The notes under the pieces were generated by a model. That model made no database searches. It saw nothing but the letters and a program-made list of their open reading frames with translations, and was not told the origin of the DNA. The position numbers and the translations under genes are program-made. Positions 1 through 9,365 of a stretch of 64,000 bases of DNA are shown here, piece after piece. The number at the start of each line of letters is the position of its first letter. Position 1 is the first letter of the stretch. The DNA is taken from the NCBI GenBank assembly GCA_019009955.1, contig CM032232.1, positions 71,804,001-71,868,000 of the forward strand, in the 5' to 3' direction. This stretch comes from Riptortus pedestris (lineage: Eukaryota > Arthropoda > Insecta > Hemiptera > Alydidae).

Positions 1-273
1 ATTTAAAAATTGAATATTGATAATAATAATAATAACCGCTAATAATTGCTTTCCTACTATATTTTCAATTATATTCTTGGGATTCGAAAAAAAAGGGGAC
101 AGGTGTTCCATCCAGAGGACGTTTTACTCTGAATCGTACCTTACATAAATAATAAGTCATAGAAGTGTTTTGCTGTAATAACGAAATCACGTGCCTAGTG
201 TATTCTATGGATGAGTCTTGACTGAGTAATTTTTCAGTGTTGATGTCAGTGAAATTGTAGCCGAATAGTTATT

Positions 274-390
274 ATTATTATTTATTAACGTCCACTTTTT
301 GCAACTTAGGCTAATTGGACGGGTTATCTATAGGTCACCACCCTTTTCTAGCCAGGGTGGGATTTTAGGATGTTATTTAATGAGCCGAAT
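274..390 (-). mobile_element. tRNA-derived SINE, 3' part only
   Basis: Reading the minus strand, this matches the shared non-tRNA body and tail of the window's SINE family: the block around GCTAGAAAAGGGTGG, then a Lys-rich-looking AAAAAGTGGACGTTAATAAA tail running into (AAT)n. The tRNA-like head with the B box is missing, so the copy is 5'-truncated, as is usual for retrotransposed SINEs. Confidence 0.75.
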
Positions 391-779
391 AGTGATTTGA
401 GTGAGTAGAAAATATGAATGAGACATTTATGGATATACAGTACACAGAAACAAATAGAAAATATTAAGTTAATAAATAAGACATGTATGAATAGTTGATT
501 ATTTAAAAAAAAATTAAGGAATAAATTTGACAAAAAAGAAGGTCAATAATATGACATACTTTGCGCATACTGATTGAAGTAATAAATTATTCAAGAATTC
601 CATTTAAAGGCGTTAAAATATATTTAAAAAGCATAAAAAGAGAATTTTTTAGTAAAAAGGGGGAAAAGTTAGCACAGGAGTGAATAAAAAAAACGAATAA
701 AATACTATATTTTTGAGTAAAAGTGTATAGTCATAAGATGTTGAAGTATTGTGTGGATGTATGGACTTCGCCAGTAATT
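391..779. other. AT-rich intergenic or 3' UTR-like DNA
   Basis: No coding signal was found. As this lies downstream of the minus-strand LINE fragment it may include that element's 3' UTR, but no poly(A) end is evident. Confidence 0.4.
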
Positions 780-1020
780 CGTGTAAGCATTTGTTAGGTA
801 ATAGGTTGGTGGGATTCATTAAGTATGTGTTTGACTGTTAGGTGAACGTTCCAAATCTGACAAATTGGAGTTGTTTCTCGTTCTATCAAATTTGAGTGTG
901 CCTGAAATGTATGTTTAATTCGTAGTCGTGTTAGTATAACATCGTCTCGTCGTGTCATTTGTTCACTTGGCCATACTTCGACAGTGTACTTAATTTCTTT
1001 CAACTTGTTAAATGAGTTGG
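780..1020 (-). pseudogene. LINE ORF2 C-terminal (RNase H and CCHC-like) remnant
   Basis: The frame 1003-794 reads LTRLRIKHTFQAHSNLIERE, then a Cys-x-x-(Trp)...His-Ile-Leu pattern (PICQIWNVHLTVKHIL). This is the characteristic end of Jockey-type insect LINE polyproteins: an Arg-Leu-Arg-Ile-x-His stretch followed by a Cys/His knuckle. The upstream part up to about 1020 continues the similarity (LKEIKYTVEVW). The second Cys of the knuckle is replaced by Trp and the frame ends soon after, so this is a dead fragment. A sibling fragment, same domain but better preserved, lies at 60965. Confidence 0.7.
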
Positions 1021-1278
1021 GCCAGTTTTCTTTCTTCTTGGCTTAGGAGCTATTCAGTGTATGCATTTAAAAGGATACGTGAACTCCCCCAATTCGATTA
1101 GATCACCGATGTCTGTAGATAGACTTGATCTTTTCTAAACTTATTTTCAGCCATATGACTTGCACTGCTTGTACAAACTCTTCTAAGGTCCAAGCCTATC
1201 AATCTATCAACACACAGGCGTACAAGCACACACATATTTCTTTGTTTAACATTGGATTGGGAATGTACTTGTTTTATT

Positions 1279-1850
1279 AGCAGGTCTTCCTTAGGGGGTA
1301 TCAGCTATTGAGGTCGTACTCATGATTTTTGAAACATTTTCTTCAAATGTCCATCGATTCTATCCAGGAGATCGTAATTTACCGCTCTAGCGGTCGCAAT
1401 TTTTGTTTAATCGTTACCAAACTCGATATTTAGTAGTTTTATGTAAAAAGAAAGATCAAGTTCGTTAATGGGTATAATCCGAACTGTGGGAGTGGAGTTT
1501 AGAGGGGGAATTCCGAAAATTCGAAATATCTCCGTTATTATGAGTTGGATCGAAATTTATATAGAACCAATCTTATTGTAAATGTAAAGTTCTATAAATG
1601 TTGTCATGTACGTTTTTTCATTATCTTGTTTATTAATCGAGTTATTTCCATTTTTAGTTTTTGGCCTTCAGTAAACTCCCACTCCTGCTTATGCCATATA
1701 ATTAATAAGCTGTTATATTATAAAGCGCATCATTTGAAGCCTAAATACCAAATATGTTTCTCATTGAACTAATACGTTTTGAGGTAAATGTACATTTTGA
1801 GGTGACGCACAAGGGAAATCTCAGTTAATGCAGCCCCTGCGTTACGGACG
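1279..1850 (+). mobile_element. AGCAG element (HINE-like), full length, no microsatellite
   Basis: The copy starts at AGCAGGTCTTCCTTAGG after a T-rich flank and continues with CAGCTATTGAGG and the block CAAATGTCCATCGAT. It moves directly to the right module (CGCTCTAGCGGTCGCAATTT) without the central (TA)n. It ends with GGGAAATCTCAG, the 3' hairpin TGCAGCCCCTGCGTTA, and GGACG before TTTT. About 570 bp, plus orientation. It is diverged, so it looks old. Confidence 0.88.
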
Positions 1851-2035
1851 TTTTCTATCTTTACCAACTCATTGTGTATAAACGATTCATGTTAGACTAA
1901 AGATCGCGTACACTAATTGACACAATGGGACCATGAGGAAAAATACAAAATTGTTTATATCTTTATTATTAGGTATATAATTAAAAATTCGATATAACTA
2001 TATCACTTAGCAAAATAATGAACTACAATCCCTGG

Positions 2036-2249
2036 ATTCAGGTTATACATGTGAATTAAGGCATTGGCCTTAATTCACTTAGTAAACCTAGAGTTTTGGG
2101 ATAGAATCCTTCCTGGCCTATAACAATTTATTTGGGAGCAAACTCATTAAATAAAATCACAAGTCTCACCCAGGATAGGAACAAGTAGTAACCAGTAGAT
2201 AACTCGTTCTGAGCAGCCGCAGAAAGTGAACATAAGTATTAAATAAGAA
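2036..2249 (+). mobile_element. tRNA-derived SINE, diverged full-length copy
   Basis: The head begins CAGGTTATACATGTGAATTAA (decayed A-box region), passes a decayed B-box-like stretch near GATAGAATCC, and continues with the family body: AATTTATTT, CTCATTAAATAAAATC, the GTAGTAACCAGTAGATAAC block and the AAGTGAAC tail followed by AAATAAG. It belongs with the copies at 22461, 39612, 43058, 51450 and 59508. Confidence 0.7.
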
Positions 2250-2734
2250 TGACATTTTCTTTAACGTGAATACTAACCTTATTTGCACTTTCGTGTTTCC
2301 AGCCTTCAGTTAAACATCGATTTGGTTTTCTTACGTACCATAATCACTTAAATCAATTAATAATAGTATACTTGAAGGTACTAAAGGACGATTTTAATTA
2401 ACAAGCATATAAGTATGGATGTACAAAAGTTGCCAAGGTGAGACAACCTAAGTCTAGTAGATTTTTCACTGGATTGGACTCATAGTTTACGTCATATCTT
2501 ATTGTATGTCCTATTTCTTCTTTAGACAGAACCGTATGAAAAAGACAACATTTAAGCTGGGCATTATTTGGTTAGAGATATAGCTCAAAAGTGAAGATCA
2601 CAAAAAGTCGAAAAACAAAAAGGGAGAAAACACAAAAAGACAAACAAATCAGTATTCGAGTTTAAAAAAACAAAAACATTTTGAACAAAAATGCACATTG
2701 CATTTAACAATATATATTTGACTGTACGTACTCT
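2250..2734. other. No feature recognised
   Basis: AT-rich DNA with an A-rich run of AAAAACAAAAAG-type sequence near 2590-2680. No open frame or repeat end was identified. Confidence 0.4.
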
Positions 2735-2935
2735 ACCTTTCGTTTTACAAGAAACATTTAAATTACCAGTTTAATAACTAATTAATAAAAATTGTGGACG
2801 GTAGAGCACTGCAAACAATACATGTGTAAATATGACAGACCACAATTCTGTCATGTTCAAGGTGGGATCGATGAACATTTAAAGATCATATTCGCCAAAT
2901 CACGTCTTGAGTACAACCTCAATAGCTGATTCCAT
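2735..2935 (-). mobile_element. AGCAG element fragment, degenerate
   Basis: On the plus strand the order is a remnant of the right module (TTCGTTTTACA, AAAATTGTGGACGGTAGAGC), then GGGATCGATGAACATTTAAA and GAGTACAACCTCAATAGCTG. That is the minus-strand left module, running toward a 5' tip that has decayed. It lacks the palindrome and the 3' hairpin. Confidence 0.65.
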
Positions 2936-3007
2936 TTTAAAATTAAACCAGATTTAAACCAAGCCAAAATCCTGACTTGAGCCGACCAATTTTTCTAAAA
3001 TACGGAC

Positions 3008-3068
3008 CTTCCGAACTCTGGGCAGCTGGAGATATCGCTGGATCTTGGGCGACTTCATCCGAGAGATG
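3008..3068 (-). other. Possible further exon in a GC-rich patch (weak)
   Basis: On the minus strand a good acceptor (TCTTCTTTGCAG, AG at 3070-3069) opens a frame starting HLSDEVAQDP that stays open for more than 30 codons, in the phase left by the exon at 5881-6032. The patch 3000-3130 is clearly more GC-rich than its flanks. The only donor I see (AAG|GTCCGT near 3007) is poor, and the plus strand is also open here in two frames. It could equally be an old repeat fragment. Confidence 0.18.
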
Positions 3069-3557
3069 CTGCAAAGAAGAGACGCACTAGCAAACTGGAG
3101 GCCTCCCAGTGTATGCTATTGCACACACCTGCTGGAACTAATGTTTGTTCACTTACCGTGCACTATTTACTCCATATTGCATAATGGTGCAACCTCTAAG
3201 TGAAAGTATCAAAACACTCTTAGCACACTAATCGATTCCCTAGGTGACCTAAAGAACTTGCGTCATGCTCTCCTTATTAGTGGTAGTACGCTAATTATTA
3301 TGAGCTGCGGACAGCCAATAGGGATACGAAATATAAATAATCATTTATAAGGGGAGAGAAAATACAATATTTACGAAGAAATATTCACCAGTAAATTAAA
3401 TTTGAAAGTTTTATAACCCTGAAAATAATCCAAAGCGTAATTTTAAAGTGTTTATATTTATTTATTTTTTTAATTTCTTCTGATATTAATGAAATTATAA
3501 ATATTGGTGAAAGTGTATATTAGTCCCCCCTTGGGGGCGCACGTTGACGACGGCGAC

Positions 3558-3720
3558 CATTTTGTTTTTCTAACTTTATCTTTTTTAACACTTTAAAATT
3601 TCCAAAATACGCCATCGGTGGTTAAAACCGAGGGAGGGGGTTTTGTTGTTCTAACTTTATATTTTTTAATACTTTAAAATTTCAAAAATACACCATCACT
3701 GGTTTTAAGCGAGGTTGGGG
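3558..3720. repeat. Two-unit tandem duplication, about 81 bp per unit
   Basis: Two consecutive units share TTTGTT-TTCTAACTTTAT, then TTTTTTAA-ACTTTAAAATTT, then AAAATAC-CCATC, then GGTT and CGAGG, offset by about 81 bp. They differ by scattered substitutions, so the duplication is not recent. A G-rich strand interruption (GAGGGAGGGGG) separates the units. No function is visible. Confidence 0.8.
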
Positions 3721-4509
3721 ATTATAACGAAACAAGATAGCGGCGTAGGTGGGGACTAAACTGCACTTTAGCCATAAATATTAGTTATATTCATAAACTA
3801 ATTAATAATTAGAAGGCGAAGAAAGATATAATTATTTGTGAATAAAGATGCAAAATTCTTCTTGTCTTTTTGAAGGTCTAGGCTCCCAAAAATTTCTGGA
3901 AGATTTGCTAAGTTTTCTTTAGCATTAATTTCATGTGATGCTAGACCTAATTTATAGTATTCCTATGTAAACTTTTTATCAGAACTCTTAAAACACCTTT
4001 GAAAATCAGAAATTAGACCCACGTTTAAATCAGATTACTAAAATTTATATGAAAGACAAGGAAATAGTTTCAGCCAACTAGTAAGCATAATGTTATAATC
4101 TAAGTAGTTTGAAATTAAATTACTTTAATAATAATTTAATTTCAGAATTACTTCGCATGCCCTCCTTATCTGCATGATTTTTTTTTTTATTTAAATGCAG
4201 GGGAGGGGGGGGGGAGATTTGTGGTGCAGTTGAATTTGAGTGGTCAAGTTTTAAGTAGTTGGGAAAAAATGTGACGTAAATTCAGAACGACAGAATGCAC
4301 TCACTTCAATAGCCTCACCTAATTATAAATTTAACAAATTTAAAAAACCACCATCAGACCAACATTAAAGCATTACTGAGAAATATAGACTTCCACCAAG
4401 AGAAATCGGCCGGTTCTCTAGCTCTGGGAGAGAAGGCTTGAAGATGATGAAAGTAATACACTGAAGATGAATAATTTAAAATCGACATGATATGCTGCAA
4501 GTCCTCTAA
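3721..4509. other. No gene; G-rich run near 4200
   Basis: AT-rich DNA containing a poly(T) tract followed by a G-rich run (4200-4217, one strand almost all G). The segment from about 4381 may hold decayed sequence of the LINE that becomes recognisable at about 4510, but stop codons prevent a firm claim. Confidence 0.4.
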
Positions 4510-4754
4510 AAAAAGGACGCTCTAAATCGGTTTAAGCTCAAAATAAATGCTCATAAAACAAAAGTTTTGGTTGTAGGGAAGAAAGACTGCCTAGGAAATA
4601 TAAATATTAGAATTGGAAGCATTTTGCGTGAAAAAGTGAAGGAGTTTTAGCAGATTTCCCTTAAGGGGAGGTCGTACTCATGACGCGAGTTTCGAAAAAT
4701 TTCTTCAAATGTCCATCGATCCTACCCAGGAGATGACGAAAATGAGGTCCGTTC

Positions 4755-4820
<66 letters not shown>

Positions 4821-5845
4821 CTGTTAACGCTCTAGCGGTCGCAATTTTCGTTTGATCGTTACCAAACTCGATATTTAAACGTTTTATGGAAAAATAAAGA
4901 TCAAGTTCGTTAATGGCTGAAATCGGACCAGTGGGAGGGGGGGTTTAGAGGGGAGGATTTTCGAAAATTCGAAATATCTCCGTTACTATACGTCGGATCG
5001 AAAAATTATATAGAATCAATCGTATTGCAAATTAAATTTACTATAAATAATGTTATATACATTTATTCTCTATCTTGAATATTAACCGAGATATTTGCAT
5101 TTTTCTGTTTTCAGCTTCTGAGATGAGATCGGCTAACTTCGGGTCTAGTCGTGAGTTTCCGTCAAGAGCTAGTTCGGGCCGTTCCCGTAACTGTTTGACT
5201 CTCTATTCTGAAATTTCTCTATTATAAAACTTCACGTGGGAAATCTGCTTAGTTTACGCAGCCCCTGCGTGACGGACTTTTGTTACCTAGGGAGTTTCAT
5301 CACTGAACACAATGATAGTAGAGCTGAGGTCAATAAAGTATTAGCACTTGCTAAACAAGCGTTCAAAGCAAAAGAAGCAGTTTAACTACGAGTAGTATGC
5401 ATGGATATAAAAAAAAAAATGTTTGCTTGGTCTTTCGTATGGAGCGCACTGTTTTACAGGAGCGAAGTTGGACTCTCCACAAAAGGGAATATAATAGGCT
5501 GAAAGCAATGGAAATGCGGATCTTGAGTAGAATCACTAGAACAAGTTGGACTCCAACAAAATCCAACATGGAAGTTCTAAATGAGGTAAGTAAAAGCAAT
5601 AGTCTTATCAAGGCCATGAAAAAAAGGAGAGCCAAACTTCTTGGGCATACCACAAGGCACAACGACTACATTACTAATATATTTGAAAGTACGATTCTTG
5701 TATATAGGGGATGAGGAAGGTCTAGAAAATCCTATTTTGAAAACATCGAGTACCTTATGGATATATGTAAGCACAGTAATATGAAAATAGCAGTTTCCGA
5801 TTGAACACAATGGCTGTAACTTCAAGTTCTAGCCTTTAGATCATG
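4510..5845 (+). pseudogene. LINE reverse-transcriptase C-terminal region, split by an AGCAG element
   Basis: Left part: about 4530-4648 reads LKINAHKTKVLVVGKKD and REKVKEF. Right part: after the insertion it resumes at 5283 with YLGSFITEHNDSRAEVNKVL, then SWTLHKREYNRLKAMEMRIL, WTPTKSNMEVLNEVSK, RRAKLLGHTTRHND and a degenerate GRSRKSYFENIEYL. This is the order of the RT thumb and C-terminal domain in the common insect endonuclease/reverse-transcriptase LINEs (Lys-Thr-Lys-Val, Tyr-Leu-Gly-Ser, Trp-Thr-Leu, Gly-His, Gly-Arg-x-Arg-Lys). Stops and frameshifts after 5380 and at 5715 show it is dead. I did not assign a clade. The interrupting element occupies 4649-5277. Confidence 0.85.
4649..5277 (+). 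mobile_element. AGCAG element (HINE-like), clean insertion into a LINE frame
   Basis: It begins AGCAGATTTCCCTTAAGG immediately after TTTT (4645-4648) and ends CTGCGTGACGGAC immediately before TTTT (5278-5281). Joining the flanks gives GAG-TTT-TGT-TAC in the LINE frame (Glu-Phe-Cys-Tyr-Leu-Gly-Ser), so insertion was into a T run with no longer target duplication. Internal order: left module (slightly deleted after the palindrome), (TA)n at 4759-4817, the TGTCTGTTAACGCTCTAGCG start of the right module, the right module, the inverted repeat GGGAAATCTGC, and the hairpin ACGCAGCCCCTGCGT. It carries no protein-coding frame, so it is non-autonomous. Confidence 0.93.
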
Positions 5846-5880
5846 ATGGTTATAATACTAGAATAATATAAATTGATTAC

Positions 5881-6032
5881 CTGAGAAGGTTCCAAAAGTG
5901 GTAACTGCACAAGTGGAGGCTTCGGGGCTTCTACGTGCTCCTCCTTCGGCCTGTAGCAGTTGCTGCAAAGTTCCTTCTTCCAGGCGTTCTGCTTGAACCT
6001 GGAGCACGCACCCCCACTGGACATATCTCTCT
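5881..6032 (-). CDS. Coding exon with PEAK/PRAG1-like N-terminal zinc motif
   Basis: Read on the minus strand, a pyrimidine-rich tract ends in TTTCACAG (AG at 6034-6033). Eight bases follow, then an ATG at 6024, 48 codons without a stop, and CAG|GTAATC (donor GT at 5880-5879). The 144 coding bases end in phase 0. Residues 1-10 are MSSGGACSRF. The motif has Cys7, Phe10, Asn13, Trp15, Cys20, Cys23 and His30 (C-x2-C-x6-H), followed by a Pro/Leu-rich tail. PEAK1 and PRAG1 pseudokinase scaffolds, which act in cytoskeletal and Src signalling, begin with a very similar short Met-Ser-Ala-Cys, Phe, Trp-Lys, Cys-x2-Cys-Phe, His motif. MPRIP/outspread proteins carry a related one. The spacing suggests a zinc site. 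The ATG may be the true start, with a non-coding exon upstream, or the exon may be internal, because the eight preceding bases are also open. It has far higher GC than its surroundings. The exon is convincing; the family assignment is moderate and no further exon is certain in the window. Confidence 0.72.
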
Positions 6033-6102
6033 CTGTGAAAGGAAACAGAATTTAATTTTGTAAAGAATACAGCGATGTATGTATGTATTTGTGCGTGTGA
6101 TT

Positions 6103-6122
6103 GGGCGCGCGCGCGCGCGCGT
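6103..6122. repeat. (GC)n microsatellite
   Basis: An uninterrupted alternating G/C tract of about 10 dinucleotides, flanked by GT-rich sequence. It lies about 70 bp upstream of the minus-strand exon acceptor. Alternating GC of this length can form Z-DNA; no function is shown here. Confidence 0.9.
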
Positions 6123-6269
6123 GCGTGAGGGAACAGTAGGGATCGTCAGTCTACTAGTGACAACTCATTTCAGGTTCGATAACGGGACGCTGTACTTTGA
6201 ATTGATCATTCGCTACGTGAAATATCTGATCACGAATCTCTCGAGTATCGCTCGGGGCGGCTAAAGGAC

Positions 6270-6274
<5 letters not shown>

Positions 6275-6322
<48 letters not shown>
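6275..6322. repeat. (TA)n microsatellite
   Basis: About 24 TA dinucleotides without an AGCAG element around them. Confidence 0.95.
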
Positions 6323-6328
<6 letters not shown>

Positions 6329-6961
6329 AGTGTTTATGTGATGTATATTTTATAAATGGCAAAAGTAAGCCTAAGGTTCGATTATGCCATCACATACAAA
6401 CCACCAGTACTATTAGCAACAGGTTATGTTCTGTAAATGTGATAAATGCCTTTTCGCTTTCATAGATAATTATTAAGCATTCCCCAGAACAGGAAAGAGC
6501 GATTGGTTTATTGAAAAGTTAAAGAGCTTGGTTCTCACGCCTCAAGTCTGGTGCTTTTAAAAGTTAGAGATGCCGTGGAATAAATAGCCGGGAATAAGAG
6601 GTGGGATCACGAAGACTATTTCGGAATAAAGAATTTAAAAAGGGGATGACCCCTAGAGGTATACCCCTTGAATTATTACGTTTAATGTGACCATGAAACT
6701 CAGAATAGTTGACCGATATAATGAATATAAGATCTGCAAAGTTCTAAAATATCATATGTGATTAATATATTATAACATTGTTGTAGGAACATACAAGACC
6801 ACATTAGAACATACAGTGTGGAGATTAATATGCCTTCATCTATTAGAAGTGGGAAGAGCTCATATGCATGAAGAATATGCATCGGGCAAATATAGATGGT
6901 CCTTGTTCTAGCGCGGCGCTAAGCATACCCTACCATCAATACACATCCACCTAGGCAAATG
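6323..6961. other. No feature recognised
   Basis: About 640 bp of AT-rich DNA with no repeat family end and no credible coding frame. If the exon at 5881-6032 is real, this is upstream intron or flank. Confidence 0.4.
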
Positions 6962-7245
6962 TTTTTAACACATCGATACACTCATCTCACAATTTTCGAC
7001 AAATTTCTCCAAATGCCCATCCATCCTATCGAGGAAAAGACGAAATTGAGATCCATTGAAATTTATTTTTAATGTCACTGTCAACACTGTAGCAAACGTA
7101 ATTTTCGTCCCGCATACATTAGAAGTCACTTCCACCTGCCAGAATATCAACTCAGAAAACATAATTGTTTTCTTGTCGGGTTGCCAAACTTAATATTTAA
7201 AACGAAAGATAAAGTCCGTTAATAACTGTAATTAACGAGAAGTAG

Positions 7246-7896
7246 AATAGTTATTTATTATACAAGTGACGAAAGTAGATCATTTTACAACTCGAGTGAA
7301 ACGTTTACCCACACGAGCGAAGCGAGGGTGGTAATTTCACGAGAGTTGTAAATTCTACTTTCGTCACGAGTGTAATATTAATTTTTTTCTGTAATCCTGT
7401 AATACATGGTCAGATCTAACCAGAATATGAACAAAATTAGGATGTTGTGAATATTATGGTATGTTGTTGGTAGGTTATAAGCATGGTTGTGAAAGGTTAT
7501 AAGCATAGTTATAAAACAGCTAGTGATGATTGTGAAGTAGTGCAATTATAAACAAGTGCAGGTTATAAACAAGGAAGGTAATTATTATTATATTTAAATT
7601 TTAAAATATATTGATTATTTCCACCAATAATTCATTCACATTTCAATTTATTTTGTTAAAATAAATTCTTACAACGTTAAGAAACATTTAAAAGCATTTA
7701 ATTTCCAACTTCAAATTATTTTTTAATTTATACTTATTACTAATTAAGAAGGCAATTCACTTTCTTCACTCTATTGCAAAATGTTTCACTTTCTTCACTC
7801 ATTTCAGTTTAGTAATGTTACCACTATTCAAAGATTACAGAAAAAATTTATTTTAGATTGAATTAAACATAAATTTTTGATGTGACGTCCTCATAA
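7246..7896. mobile_element. Unclassified insertion with hairpin and short inverted repeats
   Basis: The boundaries are inferred from the break in the surrounding AGCAG element. Its left end is a long hairpin (7253-7381). An inverted pair, AATTTTTTTCTGTAATC near 7380 and GATTACAGAAAAAATTT near 7834, spans most of the remainder. It contains no coding frame. It behaves like a MITE or foldback element, but no target duplication could be read with confidence. Confidence 0.5.
7253..7381. repeat. Long imperfect hairpin (about 46-bp arms)
   Basis: The left arm GTGACGAAAGTAGA, then TTTACAACTC and GTGAAA, pairs with the right arm TTTCAC, GAGTTGTAAA and TCTACTTTCGTCAC with few mismatches. The inner loop, CACACGAGCGAAGCGAGGGT flanked by TTACC and GGTAA, adds a short second stem. 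Confidence 0.85.
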
Positions 7897-8546
7897 ACAT
7901 TCTATCCTATCTCCATTATTATTACTCTCATCGAGAAATGTTATATATAACATCGAGAAATGTTATATATTCAATCTTGTTTAATTTGTAATGTATTAGT
8001 TGTCGTTCTATACGTTCTTCCCTAAGCTCACTATCAGCTGAGTTATTTGTATTTTTGCCACTTCGTTCTCGATTAAACCTCCACTCTCATTCGCGTGAGT
8101 TCTATATGAAGCTAATGTACCACTAAAGCATTTCATTCCTCGATTAGGGTTCAAGTCTTGTTAACAAAGGGTACTTAGCAAGAGAGAAACAAGGTTTACA
8201 ACATGTATATTACTTCATCTATCCTGGATGACACTCTATGACGTTTTCATTCCTGCTTAGTTTATGCAGCTCGTGCATGATGCAAGTTTAGTTTAAGTTC
8301 CAGCAGTGATTAAATGCTTATTTTTGTGGGATTGCATTAGTCTATTCAAGACCAGAAATTTTTGTTATTTTTTATGAGTGACTGCATTCTCTTCTATTTT
8401 TTTTTAATTTGGCAGAGATAACATCAGACATGTTGACCAGATTTACGAATAAAAAACTAGAAAACTCAAAAATTAAGTTTCAATTAATTAGTAAGAAGGT
8501 AATAGTTTTCTGATTTTTCATTTATAATATTTTTACTATAATATAC

Positions 8547-8551
<5 letters not shown>

Positions 8552-8598
<47 letters not shown>
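8552..8598. repeat. (TA)n microsatellite at a Helitron end
   Basis: About 23 TA units ending in AAAAC and abutting the CTAG terminus of the minus-strand Helitron fragment that starts at 8604. Confidence 0.95.
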
Positions 8599-8603
<5 letters not shown>

Positions 8604-8925
8604 CTAGCTAAGGCTTCGCTCGGGAAATCATTTGACGTTGAATGATGATAGTATTTTTTTCAGGCAAGGCTTCAATGTTTACAACTACTCTTCCCGCATG
8701 AGCGAAATGTTTTCCCGTGAGGGTTAGGCAGGCGACTTATATATGAGAAATTTTACTTTTGAAGAATAAATAAAAATGTTTTCCTAATCTATCCCTCTCC
8801 ACTTTTTAACTCACCTTTTTGAATACTTCAAACCATAACCATGGATAGCATATAATACAATCAAATATCATCTATAATGAAACTCATTTCCTGTCAAAAA
8901 CTAATCCGTCCACATATAGTTTAAG
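8604..8925 (-). mobile_element. Helitron 3' end fragment
   Basis: On the minus strand the sequence ends GATTTCCCGAGCGAAGCCTT-AGCTAG followed by T, the CTAG terminus and decayed subterminal hairpin typical of Helitrons. The body (GACAGGAAATGAGTTTCATT, TGGTTATGGTTTGAAGTATT, GTGGAGAGGGATAGAT) is collinear with the plus-strand fragment at 33465-33788, confirming a shared family. No 5' TC end was found. Confidence 0.78.
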
Positions 8926-9357
8926 CATACATTAGTTTCGTACATTAGTTTATATTCGTAATAGTAGAGCTCAGTGGAAATCGCTTCCAGCATTTCACAG
9001 GAAATAAATTAACTCAATTAACTGTTATAGCCTCCGGTCACCTTCCGCTCCAGCATGAGGGCTATCACCATAGTTTTCCTTAAATTATTTTAATAATTTA
9101 TCTACCTGATGGAATTAAATAATAGTATTACCGTAAAAATAATTTCATTTACATTCAAAAATATAGGTGAAGGGAAGAGATCATAGCCCTCCCTGCAAAA
9201 TAATTAATACTTTAAATCATATCAAATTTAAATAGATATTGCTTTTTTTCATAATAACATTACCATTAACTTCTAATTATTATGGTACACATTTGTTTCA
9301 ATAACATCAAGATATCGGAAATAAGATAATATATTAGCAGAACCAAAGAGTTTGATC
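8926..9357. other. No feature recognised
   Basis: AT-rich DNA between the Helitron fragment and the hAT element, with no coding or repeat signal identified. Confidence 0.4.
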
Positions 9358-9365
9358 CCTATAAC
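9358..9365. repeat. hAT target-site duplication, left
   Basis: CCTATAAC, repeated exactly at 11462-11469 on the other side of the hAT element. Confidence 0.93.

Larger units (their letters stand above)
6962..8285 (+). mobile_element. Old AGCAG element, split by a hairpin-bearing insertion
   Basis: The left part (6962-7245) aligns with the family through TTTTCGACAAATTTCT, AAATGCCCATCCATCCTA, GACGAAATTGAGATCC and the CCAAACTTAATATTTAAA stretch of the right module. The right part resumes near 7897 (TATCTCCATTATTATTA) and ends CCTGCTTAGTTTATGCAGCT, a decayed 3' hairpin, and GATGCAAG. A duplicated ATCGAGAAATGTTATATA stretch sits at 7930-7968. The interruption is 7246-7896. The 5' palindrome is lost and divergence is high. 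Confidence 0.7.

Noticed and set aside
1545..1772. 75-codon frame
   Set aside because: It lies entirely inside the right module of an AGCAG element, and equivalent frames in other copies are not conserved.
3528..3541. Palindrome CCCCCTTGGGGG as a possible regulatory site
   Set aside because: Short and isolated; nothing links it to a gene.
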